DNA of 64,000 nt from Malachius bipustulatus. Its lineage: Eukaryota > Arthropoda > Insecta > Coleoptera > Melyridae. Shown in pieces: positions 21,008 to 31,684 of this stretch. Where the stretch lies: the NCBI GenBank assembly GCA_910589415.1, contig OU342638.1:11014014-11078013 (forward strand), in the 5' to 3' direction. The notes under the pieces were generated by a model. The model saw only the letters and a program-made list of their open reading frames with translations. It was not told the origin of the DNA and searched no databases. A program made the position numbers and the translations under genes. Every line of letters starts with the position of its first letter. The first letter of the stretch is position 1.

Positions 21008-21904
21008 TATATTTATCTACAATCATTAAATAAAGAGCACTTATCATCCCACCCATCTAAGTTACTTTGGATAAGAATCCATATTACCGCACTAGTACGC
21101 TAAGTCTATTACCGCACTAGTGAGATATAAAGAACAATTATTAATTATAAAAAGAAAAATTATCAGAGCTGAGCTTGCATAAATATGGCAAAACAATTTT
21201 ACATTTTCAATTCCCGTGGAAATTCAAGACACATAACGCCGCCACTGTCGTTATCTGTGATTATGAATTCGCTATGGTCGTTCGCCTGTAGTTCGACCAA
21301 GCCTGAAGCCAACTGCAATCGCCAACGTGTGGACGGCAAGTTTGTACACGAATGATTCGGTGAATGTTTCGCCAAATAGTTGGGCCAACGTGTGGATGCC
21401 CATTTATAAGGGAAGCCCGGCATTTCTTCGAGGAGACGTCTCTCCCGAACACCATTGCACCGGCGATAACTTCAAACGACCCCTGGCTTTCCTCTCTTCT
21501 TCACTGAGCTACCCTAAGGACCAAGATACGACAAACGTATCGTTTTATGTGACCTCAGGTAATTGGGAATACAAATTAGCGAGAAGAATTCTCCGGGGGA
21601 GCACACCTCCAGAAAAAAGCTGGCGCCCGAGCAACCCGTGGTAACACCGACGTGACCGTAACCGTGAAGTTCCCTAGAAACCGGAGTTCGTCACAATGTA
21701 TATCAAATAGAAATGAGTTCCTATCGTACGCAATACTACGCACAAGAGAAAGTAAAGTTTATTGTCATTAGAATGTCATTATTATTATATTAATATTACC
21801 ACACAAAGGCACTGTCGACTGTCGCCATATGTAATTTCTCTTGAACTCGGTTTAAACGCACTCCAATGGCCGTTTAACTAAACCGGCAGTTGAGTTCAGT
21901 ACTG

Positions 21905-22630
21905 AACTGACGTGGTACAACATAGATGTGGTTTGTCCATAGATCAGTCCTGTAGGTGTCACTTCAGGCGTCTCGGTCTCCTCACGTTGCCTGCTGTTTA
22001 TGTCTTCTCTCTTCTCAAACTGATTTACAAACATCAAGCCAAACTTGATCGTTTCCGATTCACACACCATTATCAGACCAGGCTTAATCTTTTCAAACTA
22101 CCAACTCACCATCTCACTTCCACCGAAAGGACATTCACGTACGCGGCCATAAAATTCCTTAATCACTTCAGGATAGACTCCGCAACCTTTGGATTCTCTC
22201 AGTTCAAGGCACATCTCCGAAGTTATCTCACAGACCTGGAACCCTATTCTACCATGGATATTCTGTCTTCCTCCCCCCCCCCCCCCCCCTTCACACCCTT
22301 ATTGATTCATTAACCTAGCACCTTGTCACTAGGATATGTATAATAATTGTAAACGACAATGTAGTGTATACAATGACTAGCATTAGATTCTAGAAATTTT
22401 TCTATATTTGTTCTTCTCAATTTTCTCTGATGCATTTGTGATTGTGATCAATGTGTTATAATGCCAATCGCTTGCGTATGACCTTTTGATTACGCAGGCG
22501 AATTTATGTGTACTACTGCGGTTTGTTCTTTGTGAGTTATTATCATCGCTTACAACGCTATTGTACTAATCAATGATTGTTGAATTTAATGGTACAATAA
22601 AGAGATTTATTATTATTATTATTATTATTG
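21905..22630 (+). mobile_element. LINE 3' fragment
   Basis: The frame around 21930-22250 encodes a LINE-type C-terminal tail (RRLGLLTLPAVYVFSLLKLI, HHYQTRLNLFKLPTH, FTYAAIKFLNHF), as in Jockey/CR1 ORF2 ends. A stop follows, then a 3' UTR with an 18-20 base C run near 22272, an AATAAAG signal and a terminal ATT repeat (22606-22628). It is 5'-truncated as usual for LINEs. The downstream neighbour is the dispersed GC-rich repeat. Confidence 0.7.
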
Positions 22631-22845
22631 GGCGGATGAGGCCGAGTCGAGAAAATACGCGATGGCCGAATGCGACCAATCAGATTCGAAAGATCCAAGC
22701 AGGACACGCCCGGTAGGCTGACGCGCATGCGCAAACAGGCTTGGTTCGACAGGGCGCATGCGTCGACAAGCCCAGGTTAGGTCTTGACACGCCCACTCCG
22801 CGCATGCGCTGCTGGCCACGCCCACTTCGTGCCGTGCATGCCGGA
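22629..22845. repeat. Dispersed GC-rich repeat, copy 2
   Basis: Nearly identical to 11438-11626 from GGCGGATGAGGCCGAGTCG onward. It has an extra CTCCGCGCATGCGCTGCTGG segment before CACGCCCACTTCGTGCCGTG. Confidence 0.75.
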
Positions 22846-22849
22846 GATT

Positions 22850-23530
22850 TCAGCCATGGGGTAGTCAATCAGTCGATAACTGGTATCACTCGAGTTGGGA
22901 GAATCAAGACCTGAGGCAACGAAAATTCTAACCTGAAATTCACCATGGGACCACGATCCAGGCCGAATTTGTTCCAGAGGCGGTTCCGGTTAATCGAGCC
23001 AACCCCATCAAATCCAAAATACCGAAGATAAGTAATTGATGCCTCAAACAACTTGTATTTTGCTTCACTCAATATTGTTGCCTCACACTCCTGGCTCTGA
23101 AATCGTTTTCGAGTTTTTTCTTAAATTTTATTAATTTCCCTGTCATCAGTGACAGTTTCATTAAAGTTACCAAATTAATTTTTCTTCCTGTCATCAGCGA
23201 CAGTTTCATTTGCTTCGGCTCCTTATTGCTCTGTTAGTTCAATTAATCAGTAAAAGTTTTGATAATTTTATTTGTATAATCTGTGATATAACTATTGCTC
23301 TAATTACCTACTGCTGAGATATAAACTCTGTGAAAATTAATCTATTAACTGTGATCTATTTCAACTACCTACTCGATATAAAATTATTTTTAAGTACTCA
23401 ATAAACCATTATTAATTGTATGTGACTTTCTCTGTTTCTGTTTGTTTCCCCGAAGTTGTGCTGTCGTCAATTTAGCTGGCCGGTTGCTAGGTGTCCTTGC
23501 ATTTCCAAAAAGACTCTGGGAAATGAGGTT
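22850..23530. other. Unassigned stretch
   Basis: No convincing gene. A short direct repeat, CTGTCATCAGYGACAGTTTCATT, occurs at about 23140 and 23195. The rest is unremarkable. Confidence 0.4.
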
Positions 23531-23535
23531 ATATA

Positions 23536-25024
23536 CTAATCATAATTATTGTCATCTTCATGATCATCATCATGATTTTCTTCTGGTGCTTCTTCATCTG
23601 GTTCCCCAAATATCTTTCTGTAGTACCACTGATCCGCAGCAGACACATACTTGGTTGCTAGGAGCTTAATATCATTGATCTTCAAATCTTTTATTGATAA
23701 AGGGTATGCTTGATTCATTTTCGAAGTAGGCAGTGATAAAATGGAGTTTGGTTTTTGGAGGCTGAACCTACTGAAAAGTGGAAGCTCAGTGGACATGCTA
23801 CATTCAATAAATTTGTCACCTTTCTGGTACTTAAACAGCCGGTATGTTGATATGGCAAATTTTTCCTTGTGATTACCAATAAAGTTTGTTTTAAAAATGT
23901 CCAACAAAGTCCATGATCATATCCTGGCTGACATCTAAAACACGAAAACTTTTAGAAGTTTTTCGCACTAAAGTCTTCCAGTCTTCCGGTAGGTGCACCC
24001 GTTCTTTTTTCCTTTTCTGTTTTTAGATTATACCAAAAGAACGGTCGCAAGGTAGAAAACTGTGACCAGGCTCCGGATACTGGTGGGTTACATTCTTGAC
24101 ATTTTTGAGATTGTTATTGACCATAGTGTATAGATATTTAACCATGCTTTGATTTTTGTTTTACGCAAAAGCATTGTCAGAAAATAAGTTTACTGTTGTC
24201 ACAGAATCAGGCAAAAAAGTATGAAGATAGTGATGCAAAAAGCTTATGACCTCATTACAACCTTTTTTTGAGGTAATCTCATCATACATATAAAATGTCG
24301 ATAAGCCTGTCTTCCCTGAATGGATACAAAAGTTATATTGCCATAATTGACGTTTATAGAATACATCTCCAGCAGGAACATGTGGTAGAGGTAGATTTTG
24401 CTGATAATCAAAACATAGCACTTCCACTGTAGAATCACTTTTTGAAAGTGTTGTTTTTTCCTTCAATGATGCGTAAAATGTTTCAGATTTTCGAATGTGC
24501 ACCTGTTTTTCAGTCAGCAAAGTTGTTTTTGGGTCGTGATTTTGCTCAGCTGCTATTGCATTTTCCAGTCGATCGCATGTCTGACAAGTGTCAGATCTAG
24601 GAGATCCAAAGCTGATATTGTAGTTCATGGTGAAGTGTCGATAATAATAGTCATACGAAACTATTGGTAGATATTCTTCTCCTCGTTCTGCTTTTTGAAA
24701 ATTATTTGGTTCATATTTCTCCAAGTACAATCTATACATTTTAGAAATATTAAGCTCCGGTGATAAATATGTTCGTCCTTCATTTTTTTCACGACTATAA
24801 TGAGATGATCTTTTCGGAAAGCTGTTTGTGTGACTATCAATAGTATTTCTGATATTGTCTGGTAATCTGTTTGGTCGATTATTGTGTTTTCCTCTCATGT
24901 CCGGGGCCGCCGCAATTTTAAACTTGATGACAGATGCAATACGGTCAATACGGTGTTTTGTTATTCCGTGGATACTATAGAATGCTTTTTTGCAAATAAA
25001 GTATTCCTTACCATCAACTCGAAT
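23536..25024 (-). pseudogene. DUF7869-like (RNase-H-fold, transposase-related) gene, last exon, broken
   Basis: Minus strand from 25024: IRVDGKEYFICKKAFYSIHG, a basic linker, FGSPRSDTCQTCDRL (a Cys pair), FDYQQNLPLPHVPAGDVFYK, then TTVNLFSDNAF. The D-Y-Q and SDN residues fit an RNase-H-like catalytic core. Immediately after DNAF a TAA (24161-24163) replaces the expected Gln of DNA-x-GQNKN-type motifs. The same frame goes on (NKNQSMVKYLYTMVNN, QYPEPGHSFLPCDRSFG) to another stop and a one-base shift near 23905, ending in an acidic tail at 23536. I recognise this as a repeated insect gene family; function unknown. Confidence 0.65.
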
Positions 25025-25086
25025 CTACAAAAAAAGTGTTGTAATATAATGTTTTTATCTTTGTAATAAATAAAATATATCCTTAC

Positions 25087-25300
25087 TTTGTATTGAAATG
25101 TAGCTTCTCTTTCTTTCCCTGTTCCAGTCCTGATTCTCCTTCTTGCAACAGTCTGGACACACATTAAGCCACCTAAATAAATATCTTGTTTTTCTTTATC
25201 AGCTAAAGCACAAAACTGCTCCAGTATTTGATTCATTTGCTCAGATGACATCTTCGTGAAACATTTCAGACGACATTCACAAGCTTTACCCACACTTCTT
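25087..25300 (-). pseudogene. DUF7869-like gene, middle exon
   Basis: Encodes VGKACECRLKCFTKMSSEQM, then ALADKEKQDIYLGGLM and an Arg-rich end reading TFQYK. It splices in frame, via a 62-bp intron (25025-25086; GTAAGG to TTTTTTTGTAG), to the exon at 25024. The C-x-C-x3-C pattern is the family's usual cysteine motif. The upstream acceptor near 25300 is weak (CCTAAAAG), so the exon edge is approximate. Confidence 0.6.
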
Positions 25301-25847
25301 TTAGGTACCACACAGAAAGAAATCATTGTCCTAATATTCATTCCTACGGCTGATTGACTGCAAAATAATTGCCACAATGTGTATTTTAATACAATCACCG
25401 AAAGTATGAATTTTGATGATTGGTTAATAACCTTCTTCATTAATAGAATGTTCCCATGTTGATAATAATATTGTAATAATCACATTACCTGGATGTGAGA
25501 AAATGATGCATATGATTAAAATTTCATTTACACAAGGAACAAAAACATGGAATTAATGATCACAAAATGTTCACCACTGACTCAGAAGATATCATAACAT
25601 TCCATTGTTATAATGTATAATAATAATGGACTAAAGCTTGACAGTAATTGTATCAATGCAAAATGGTATTAGGTAATGGGGAGATGTTTTATTAAAATAA
25701 TGCTGTTCATTGGGATAAGGCACTTGATGATTAGTCGATACTTTACTTCCTTTCGTCAACGTCCCTAACATTGAGCCAATAATGCGTTGATTCTCACTAT
25801 CATCCTTTTATTTGGAAATCGTACGTAGTTAGGCGTCCTTCGGCTAG

Positions 25848-25950
25848 TCAGTCAGTACGTTGATTCCCGTCGCCGCGTCGTATTGGTGCGAATATCGGTG
25901 CGAGTTACCCTAAGTGTAATAATTAACAAGTGTTCCATAAACAGTTTCAG
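25848..25950 (+). promoter_or_regulatory. Possible transcription start and first non-coding exon
   Basis: TCAGTCAGT at 25848-25856 fits the arthropod initiator. A GC-richer segment follows and ends CAG at a consensus donor GTAAGA (25951). It could be the 5' exon of the plus-strand gene at 26064-29384. Confidence 0.35.
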
Positions 25951-26063
25951 GTAAGATAATTATTATATTTTTATTAGTAATTTGCATGATGCCTGTTACA
26001 AGTTTGTAGTTCACTCGCCTTTTCCTTCTCCAAGATACTGGGAAATAAGAAATAGTTAGGTAC

Positions 26064-26557
26064 ATGTTTCTCATCATCTTTCCTCAACCAAGCCGTCAAA
26101 ACAAGAGAAAAAGGACACGCGAAAGAAAATTCATTTTGGTAAGAATAATTTTATGTTATATTATACTCGTAGTACTTAGTGGCTGAATATACCTACTGTT
26201 GTTTCATCTAGATACTATGTACAAGATAAACTACACTTACTGTTAATACTCTTTTATACTAATAAGATTTGTATTCTGTCATAATTCATATAACCGTTAC
26301 ATTAATATTTAAAGAACAAACAAGAAACGGAACCTATCTATGAATATCTGTATAATCTTCATTTTACTTTAGTTCCAGAAGAAGATGCGGAAGCGACCAT
26401 CTGCTCACTTAAATTCGACAACTTATCGACGGAGGAATTCGACCACTGTTGGAAAGCATGCAGCAAATATAGATTAAATGAAATGAACCTGCTCAACTCG
26501 ACTTGTGACATTTTTGAAAAATGGCCTTTCTACAAACAACCATCAGGGTTCAGGCTG
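26064..26557 (+). pseudogene. Unrecognised multi-copy insect gene, first coding exons
   Basis: A Lys-rich exon (about 26064-26138, donor GTAAGAAT) joins in frame to 26373-26557, reading VPEEDAEATICSLKFDNLST, then CWKACSKYRLNEMN and IFEKWPFYKQPSGFRL, ending at donor GTAATT. The WP-x-YK-x-PSG-x-x-L-I-x-x-DF pattern, completed by the next exon, is familiar to me from repeated genes of unknown function in aphids and other insects. Confidence 0.5.
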
Positions 26558-26643
26558 GTAATTTATCTTTTATAACCTAATGGAAATGCTTTTTATTATC
26601 AATTCCGTTAGAGGGAAACAGAGCTTATTAATCCACTAATATA

Positions 26644-28481
26644 CAGGGTTACTGGTAACTGGATACATTCCTTTGGTGATCTGATAAAACAAGAGGTAAT
26701 AAGTAAATTAACCCCAACATGCACTATACAAAACTCAATAGATTTTGAGATATTTCGATTTTCAACTTTTCTTAAAAAAATGGTTTCAAATGTCTTGAAA
26801 TGTAATTTTCAAAAAATCTACTTTAACTTTTTGATTTTTTTTTTGGTGGAATACTTGTTCAATACTATGCTTCCTTCTGGAATAAAAAATATCCTGAGGT
26901 ATTTCGATCGTGTGAAAATTTCAAAGAAAAACTTTCACAAACTATTTTTTTTAAATAAGATTTAAAAGTTTTTACAAGTTATTTTCGCAAAATTGTCAAG
27001 GCAACTTGCGTACAAATTGTTTTAAAAACTTCCCTAGTGTAGTAGCTATCTAACAAGGTACGAATCTTGTACAAGAATAACAGAATCTCCCCGCTATGTA
27101 CCGTTACCGAGGAACAAATTCTTAAGTCGGGACGTTTTAAAAAAAATACGGCCCTGAACGGGGGTCTTGAAATTCTCGGATCCGGCCCATCTTCAACAGG
27201 TCGTATTTGGGGGTCCCGAGCTTCGTCTCTACCAAGTTTCGTCCCGATCGGTAAAACTTTCAGACACTAAGAGTGTTTCCTAGGCTATTCCCGAAAAATC
27301 CCGAAATTCCCAAAAAAATGACACTTCCCGGGAACGGATCCCGCTCATTTTCAATGGGCATCGTGCCACGGTGCGCCTCTTCAATCGAGCCAAATTTCAA
27401 CTATCCCACATGAAAACTGGCGGCTCTAGAGTGTTTCCTAGCAAAGTCACAGAAGTTTCGTAAGTAGTATACGTATTCTTGTGCCCGAAAAATGTTTGTC
27501 TGTCGGTCTGTCTGTCTGTGACTTTGCCAGGAAACACTCTAGAGCCGCCAGTTTTCATGTGGGAAAGTTGAAATTTGGCTCGATTGAAGAGGCGCACCGT
27601 GGCACGATGCCTATTGAAAATGAGCGGGATCCGTTCCCGGGAAGTGTCATTTTTTCGAGAATTTCGGGATTTTTCGGGAATAGCCTAGTAATAGCCACTC
27701 TATTGCCCGTATTCACAAACAATAATTTCCTAAATAATTACGTAATTATTTAAATGAGTGAGATGGAGATATGCAGTTTTTTTGCAATAGAATGAGATGG
27801 GGATAATTGATTACGTAATTATTCAAGAAATTATCGTTTGTGAATACGGGCATAAGTGTCTGAAAGTTTTACCGATCGGGACGAAACTTGGTAGGGACGA
27901 AGCTCGTGACCCCCAAATACGACCTATTGAAAATTGACCGGATCCGATAATTTTAAGACCCCCGTTCAGGGCCGTATTTTTTTTAAAACGTCCCGACTTA
28001 AGGATTTGTTCCTCGGTAACGGTAACATAGCGGGGAGATTCTGTTATTCTTGTACAAGATTCGTACCTTGTTAGATAGCTACTACACTAGGGAAGTTTTT
28101 AAAACAATTTGTACGCAAGTTGCCTTGACAATTTTGCGAAAATAACTTGTAAAAACTTTTAAATCTTATTTAAAAAAAAATAGTTTGTGAAAGTTTTTCT
28201 TTGAAATTTTCACACGATCGAAATACCTCAGGATATTTTTTATTCGAGAAGGAAGCATAGTATTGGACAAGTATTCCAGCAAAAAAAAAATCAAAAAGTT
28301 AAAGTAGATTTTTTGAAAATTACATTTCAAGACATCTGAAACCATTTTTTTAAGAAAAGTTGAAAATCGAAATATCTCAAAATCTATTGAGTTTTGTATA
28401 GTGCATGTTGGGGTTAATTTACTCCTTACCTCTTGTTTTATCAGATCACCAAAGGAATGTATCCAGTTACCAGTAACCCTG
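26644..28481. mobile_element. 1.84-kb foldback element in an intron
   Basis: Flanked by TA (26642-26643, 28482-28483), ends CAGGGTTACTGG...CCAGTAACCCTG. Arms of about 800 bp run inward to a 100-bp centre near 27430-27530 with a TCTG repeat. The right arm is longer by a nested MITE at 27702-27855. It lies between the donor at 26558 and the acceptor at 28497 of the plus-strand gene; its right end is 14 bp from the acceptor AG. There is no transposase. Confidence 0.88.
27702..27855. mobile_element. Small palindromic MITE nested in the foldback arm
   Basis: GCCCGTATTCACAAAC...GTTTGTGAATACGGGC inverted ends. It also contains TAATTACGTAATTATT in both halves. It is absent from the matching place in the left arm (near 27270), so it inserted after the foldback formed. 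Confidence 0.8.
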
Positions 28482-28497
28482 TAGATTTCCTTTTTAG

Positions 28498-28660
28498 ATT
28501 AAAATGGACTTCGCCACAGGATACGAAAATTCCGATGGGCTTCTGAAAAATTGGATAGACGAAGCTCCAAAAATTCTCTAATTTTTAATGAACGGCAACG
28601 TTAAAGACAAGGGAATCAAATTTCTACTAGAAAGGCTCAAGAATGAAAACATTGAAAAAA
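28498..28660 (+). pseudogene. Same plus-strand gene, middle exon, with a stop
   Basis: The acceptor TTTTTAG (28491-28497) gives IKMDFATGYENSDGLLKNWI, in frame with the previous exon, then a TAA near 28580, then FLMNGNVKDKGIKFLLERLK in the same frame to donor GTGAGT (28661). Confidence 0.55.
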
Positions 28661-28905
28661 GTGAGTAAATATTATTATTATTATTATTATTACGTGCATA
28701 AATTTAGCACTTCTCAAATTGTTCCTATAACTTGTGCCTGTCGTAAATTTAATTCACAACTTGTGTGTGTGAGAATTGAAACTTGTGTGTATTTTTACAA
28801 TATCTGGCCCAAAAGAAGTGTGCTTTATTTTAATTCGACTTGATTAATTTCAAATTTAAAATTAATTTATACCACAATATTTATTTGTTTATTTTTATAT
28901 TTTAG

Positions 28906-29384
28906 ATGGACGAGACGCAATAATTTTATGGGCCCTTCACGGCTATTTTGTACCTACTAACAAAGTAGTGAAGAAAGACATAACTGGCAAAGCACAAACA
29001 ACTCAATTTACTATCCGAGTCCCAACAATCCTTCCTTTACATTGGAAAAAGTGCACAGGAAGTTGAAGAATGGATAAACTTTTTAAAATCGAAAAAAACG
29101 GCAATCCAGCCATTTATCATTGCCATCGGAGAAGACATTTCACAAATTCAAGAAATATATACCTATATTTTGACGGTATAAAGTATAGATTTTTTGATAT
29201 TATTAGAGTTGTAGATATTTGTTTGAAAATAATTTTTGTATTTAATTTAAATTACCCAGCAGAAAGCGCCATGTTTTGGTCTTTCATAGAAAGCCATTTT
29301 TACAAAATTCATACAGGAAATTCTACCTCTAAAACTCATATTTTATGTGATTACCTAAAAAAATTAAAAATAAATTATTCGTGA
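28906..29384 (+). pseudogene. Same plus-strand gene, last exon, frameshifted
   Basis: The acceptor TTTTAG gives GRDAIILWALHGYFVPTNK, in frame with the exon before. Later parts need two frame changes: AQEVEEWINFLKSKKTAIQ with FIIAIGEDISQIQE, then YFDGIKYRFFDIIRVVD with FNLNYPAESAMFWSFIE to a stop at 29384. So the gene is dead. Confidence 0.55.
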
Positions 29385-29429
29385 AACTAATGTTTTTTTA
29401 CTTCAGTAGATAAAACCTGACACATTATA

Positions 29430-29758
29430 AAGTGCGTCAATTTCAAAACTTTGGATTGGCTTTGATTTCAAAACTTTGAATATTACATTTTGATTTAAAA
29501 AAACACAAAGCCCGGTGCGGTGTAAAAGAGGGGGAAGCAGTTTGGTTTTGGTAGTGCTTCTCCCTCTTTTCAGTTTGGCAGCAATTTGAAATTTTTTAAT
29601 TGGGGTAGTTATACTTCCCTTAGGAAGGAATATAGAAAACTGCTGCCACTATCGAACTTCTTCCCCCGCTTTTACACCGCACCGTGCTTTGCGTTTTTTA
29701 AACCAAAATGTAATATTTAAAGCTATAGCCAAGCCAAAGTTTTGAATTTGACATACTG
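29430..29758. mobile_element. Foldback MITE
   Basis: Imperfect inverted arms from GTGCGTCAATTTCAAAACTT inward to CCCGGTGCGGTGTAAAAG. Mirrored as CTTTTACACCGCACCGTG and AAAGTTTTGAATTTGACATA. TA lies on both sides. The centre, about 130 bp, is unique. Confidence 0.75.
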
Positions 29759-29759
29759 T

Positions 29760-30656
29760 ATAGTTGCTAATAACAAAAAATAACATTTTAACAACAACAG
29801 TGATGATAACAATATTAGTGTAAATTTGGTCTTTCAAGGGGCACGTATCAGCCTAACACAAGAATGTGCTTTTTCACATATGTATCTAAGACTTGACAAA
29901 TAAGTAAGTATGTGTTCGAAGTTTAGATAAAATTTTAAAGTTTAAATTAAGTTGCAAATGTGAGAAGCGGTATATAGAAACTTTTTCTTTGGTTGTTATT
30001 TTATTGATAACTGCGAAATATTTTTTTTTTTGAGAATAATCGAAATATTCCTTTAGCTGTGCGAAAATATTTATTTTTTAAAGCGAAACTGGTTACCTCT
30101 CTCCCTTTCAAGTCTTCTAATTCGAGAAAGCGGGCATTTCAAGCTTGACAGCTGAACTCTTAGCTCTTATTGTAACTAATCAACAAGTTCATTGAAACAA
30201 TGTAAAGCTAGCATTAATTAATGTATCGTCATCATTTAATGCCTTTTGGACATTGAGCCAATGGATCTGGATTGGTTTAGTCAATGTTCAAAATATCATT
30301 ACGAGGATGTTCAAAAAATAATGCTTGGGTGATTAAACTAATGTTCTTGGCCATCATTATGATGAACGAATGCTAGATCAATTTTGGAAAGTTATGATGT
30401 CCAATTGGATTGTGTTGATAAACGTGATCATTGATTAATGACCGATGAACATTACGATAATACATTTCGCATGAATTGTCTACGATAATACATTTCGCCT
30501 GAATTGTCTCGTGACCTTTGTCAGTGTCGGTTGAGATTAACATAATGACCATAACATTAAACAATCAACAACGGCACATTGTATTGAACAAATTGGCATC
30601 GGCTGAAAATCCATGTCCAAATACATTGGCTTGATGTCTTTTTTAATAATTATTAC
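29760..30656. other. AT-rich stretch without genes; one tandem duplication
   Basis: No supported gene. At 30453-30509 TACGATAATACATTTCGC with TGAATTGTC is repeated head to tail (28-bp unit). Many ATTGAACA/TGTTCAAT-like words occur at 30200-30600 without a clear period. Confidence 0.45.
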
Positions 30657-31021
30657 GTCACTTTTTCGTTCTGTGCAGTTTCATTGCTTTGGTTATATTC
30701 TTCTCCCTTTGCTTTCTTCAATTTTTTTACATTTCGTTGCCAGTTTTACGGATGTTGTATTCTTTTTTTTCCTTTTTTCAGAACATCAGTACTGTTTACA
30801 CTTTGGTTTTTCACTGATTCAAGTTTTTTAGTCTTTATTTTATTTGCCATAAGAAGCTTTCTAGATACGCGGCTGGCACTAGGCTGATCATGTGTGCTTG
30901 GCACATATTCACTTCCTGAGGACTGATATGGCAGGGTATAGTACTGAACGAACTTGTCTGAACGTCCTGCAGCGTCGTAGTGGTGCGCCTCTCCACCGAT
31001 CTGGCAGTCAAGTCCCCCCAC
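30657..31021 (-). pseudogene. Likely N-terminal exon of the DUF7869-like gene
   Basis: Minus strand: SDKFVQYYTLPYQSSGSEYV, a basic Ser-rich region (RKLLMANKIKTKKLE), then, past a stop in HP-stop, NWQRNVKKLKKAKGEEYNQS and a GTAATA donor at 30656. A NW-x-RN-x-x-K-x-x-R/K-x-x-G-x-x-Y block is typical of the start of DUF7869-type proteins in my recollection. The middle and last exons lie at 25300-23536 on the same strand. The link is inferred. Confidence 0.45.
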
Positions 31022-31029
31022 TCACATTC

Positions 31030-31682
31030 CTATATTTCGATGTAAAAATCGGACAAGTCCAGGACTTGTCTGGATTTTCTTCCCAAGTGTGACCTCGGAC
31101 AAGTCCCTTAGCGTTATATATCCTATACCGTTCCCAGGACTTGGCTGATTCTTTCACCCAACGGTCGACGACTTAAGAAAGCATGCGTTTCTTAATAAAA
31201 GTGAATTTGGTTAGAAAATGGACTTACCCGTTTTTTGCACCAAACTCTTCAATTATTGATTTACTTAGGCTATTACTTTTAATTATTACCTGAATCGCAT
31301 TTATGACACCAATGTAAATAATTTTTGTAAATACAGCTTTTATTAAATTTCGAGATAATTATTCAATATAGAGAACCATCTCGACTATTGCAGTTATTGG
31401 AAGTAGTAACAATTAAAACCCTTAGTGAACTTTGATGCTTTTTATTGCCCAGGATATTTAGGATAATTAAATCTAAATTAAAGCATCTGGCATCCCATAA
31501 TCTCTTATCTTTAAAGCAATTTAACAATACCGCCCTTGCGTTACAAATGTTACTACAGTCCCACGTAATTTGAGTGAGATTTTGGTGGAATTAAATAATG
31601 CTCCGTCTTGCCGAAGGTAAGTTCGCCTAATTTTTCCGGAGCGTAACAACACTCTGCCTTGTGCTCCGTCTGGCATTCCTTA
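31030..31682. other. Unassigned stretch
   Basis: Contains a perfect small palindrome, GACAAGTCCAGGACTTGTC (about 31052-31070), and a second near GGACAAGTCC at 31093. No gene is seen. Confidence 0.4.
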
Positions 31683-31684
31683 TA

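Larger units (their letters stand above)
19357..21402 (+). mobile_element. Harbinger-like element with a MADF fragment, inserted in the solo LTR
   Basis: Ends share an imperfect inverted repeat centred on TCCACACGTTGGCCCAAC (19361 onward; reverse complement at 21380-21400). The first 760 bp recur inverted at 58311-61262. PIF/Harbinger elements typically pair a DDE transposase with a Myb/MADF-type protein, and a MADF start is present at 19648. The target duplication is not resolved (TTA is a candidate). No transposase remains in this copy. Confidence 0.6.
17992..21695 (+). repeat. Solo LTR related to the kinase-bearing Gypsy, interrupted by a Harbinger-like element
   Basis: It starts TGTAATGAAGTC (the kinase element's LTR starts TGTAACGAAGTC). 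It ends with GAGCTACCCTAAGGACCAAG, CCGGGGGAG, CTGGCGCCCGAG and TTCGTCACA, all with counterparts in the same order at 42155-42336. ATGT flanks both sides (17988-17991, 21696-21699), a clean 4-bp target duplication. Without the insert at about 19357-21402, it is about 1.66 kb, against 1.62 kb for the other LTR. A TATA box, GTATAAATACGGG, is near 18308. Confidence 0.82.

Noticed and set aside
22000..22313. A free-standing 133-codon gene
   Set aside because: It is the end of a LINE ORF2, as shown by the LINE-type C-terminal motifs and the following 3' UTR with ATT tail.
27497..27525. TCTG repeat as a microsatellite locus of its own
   Set aside because: It is short and lies in the loop of the large foldback.
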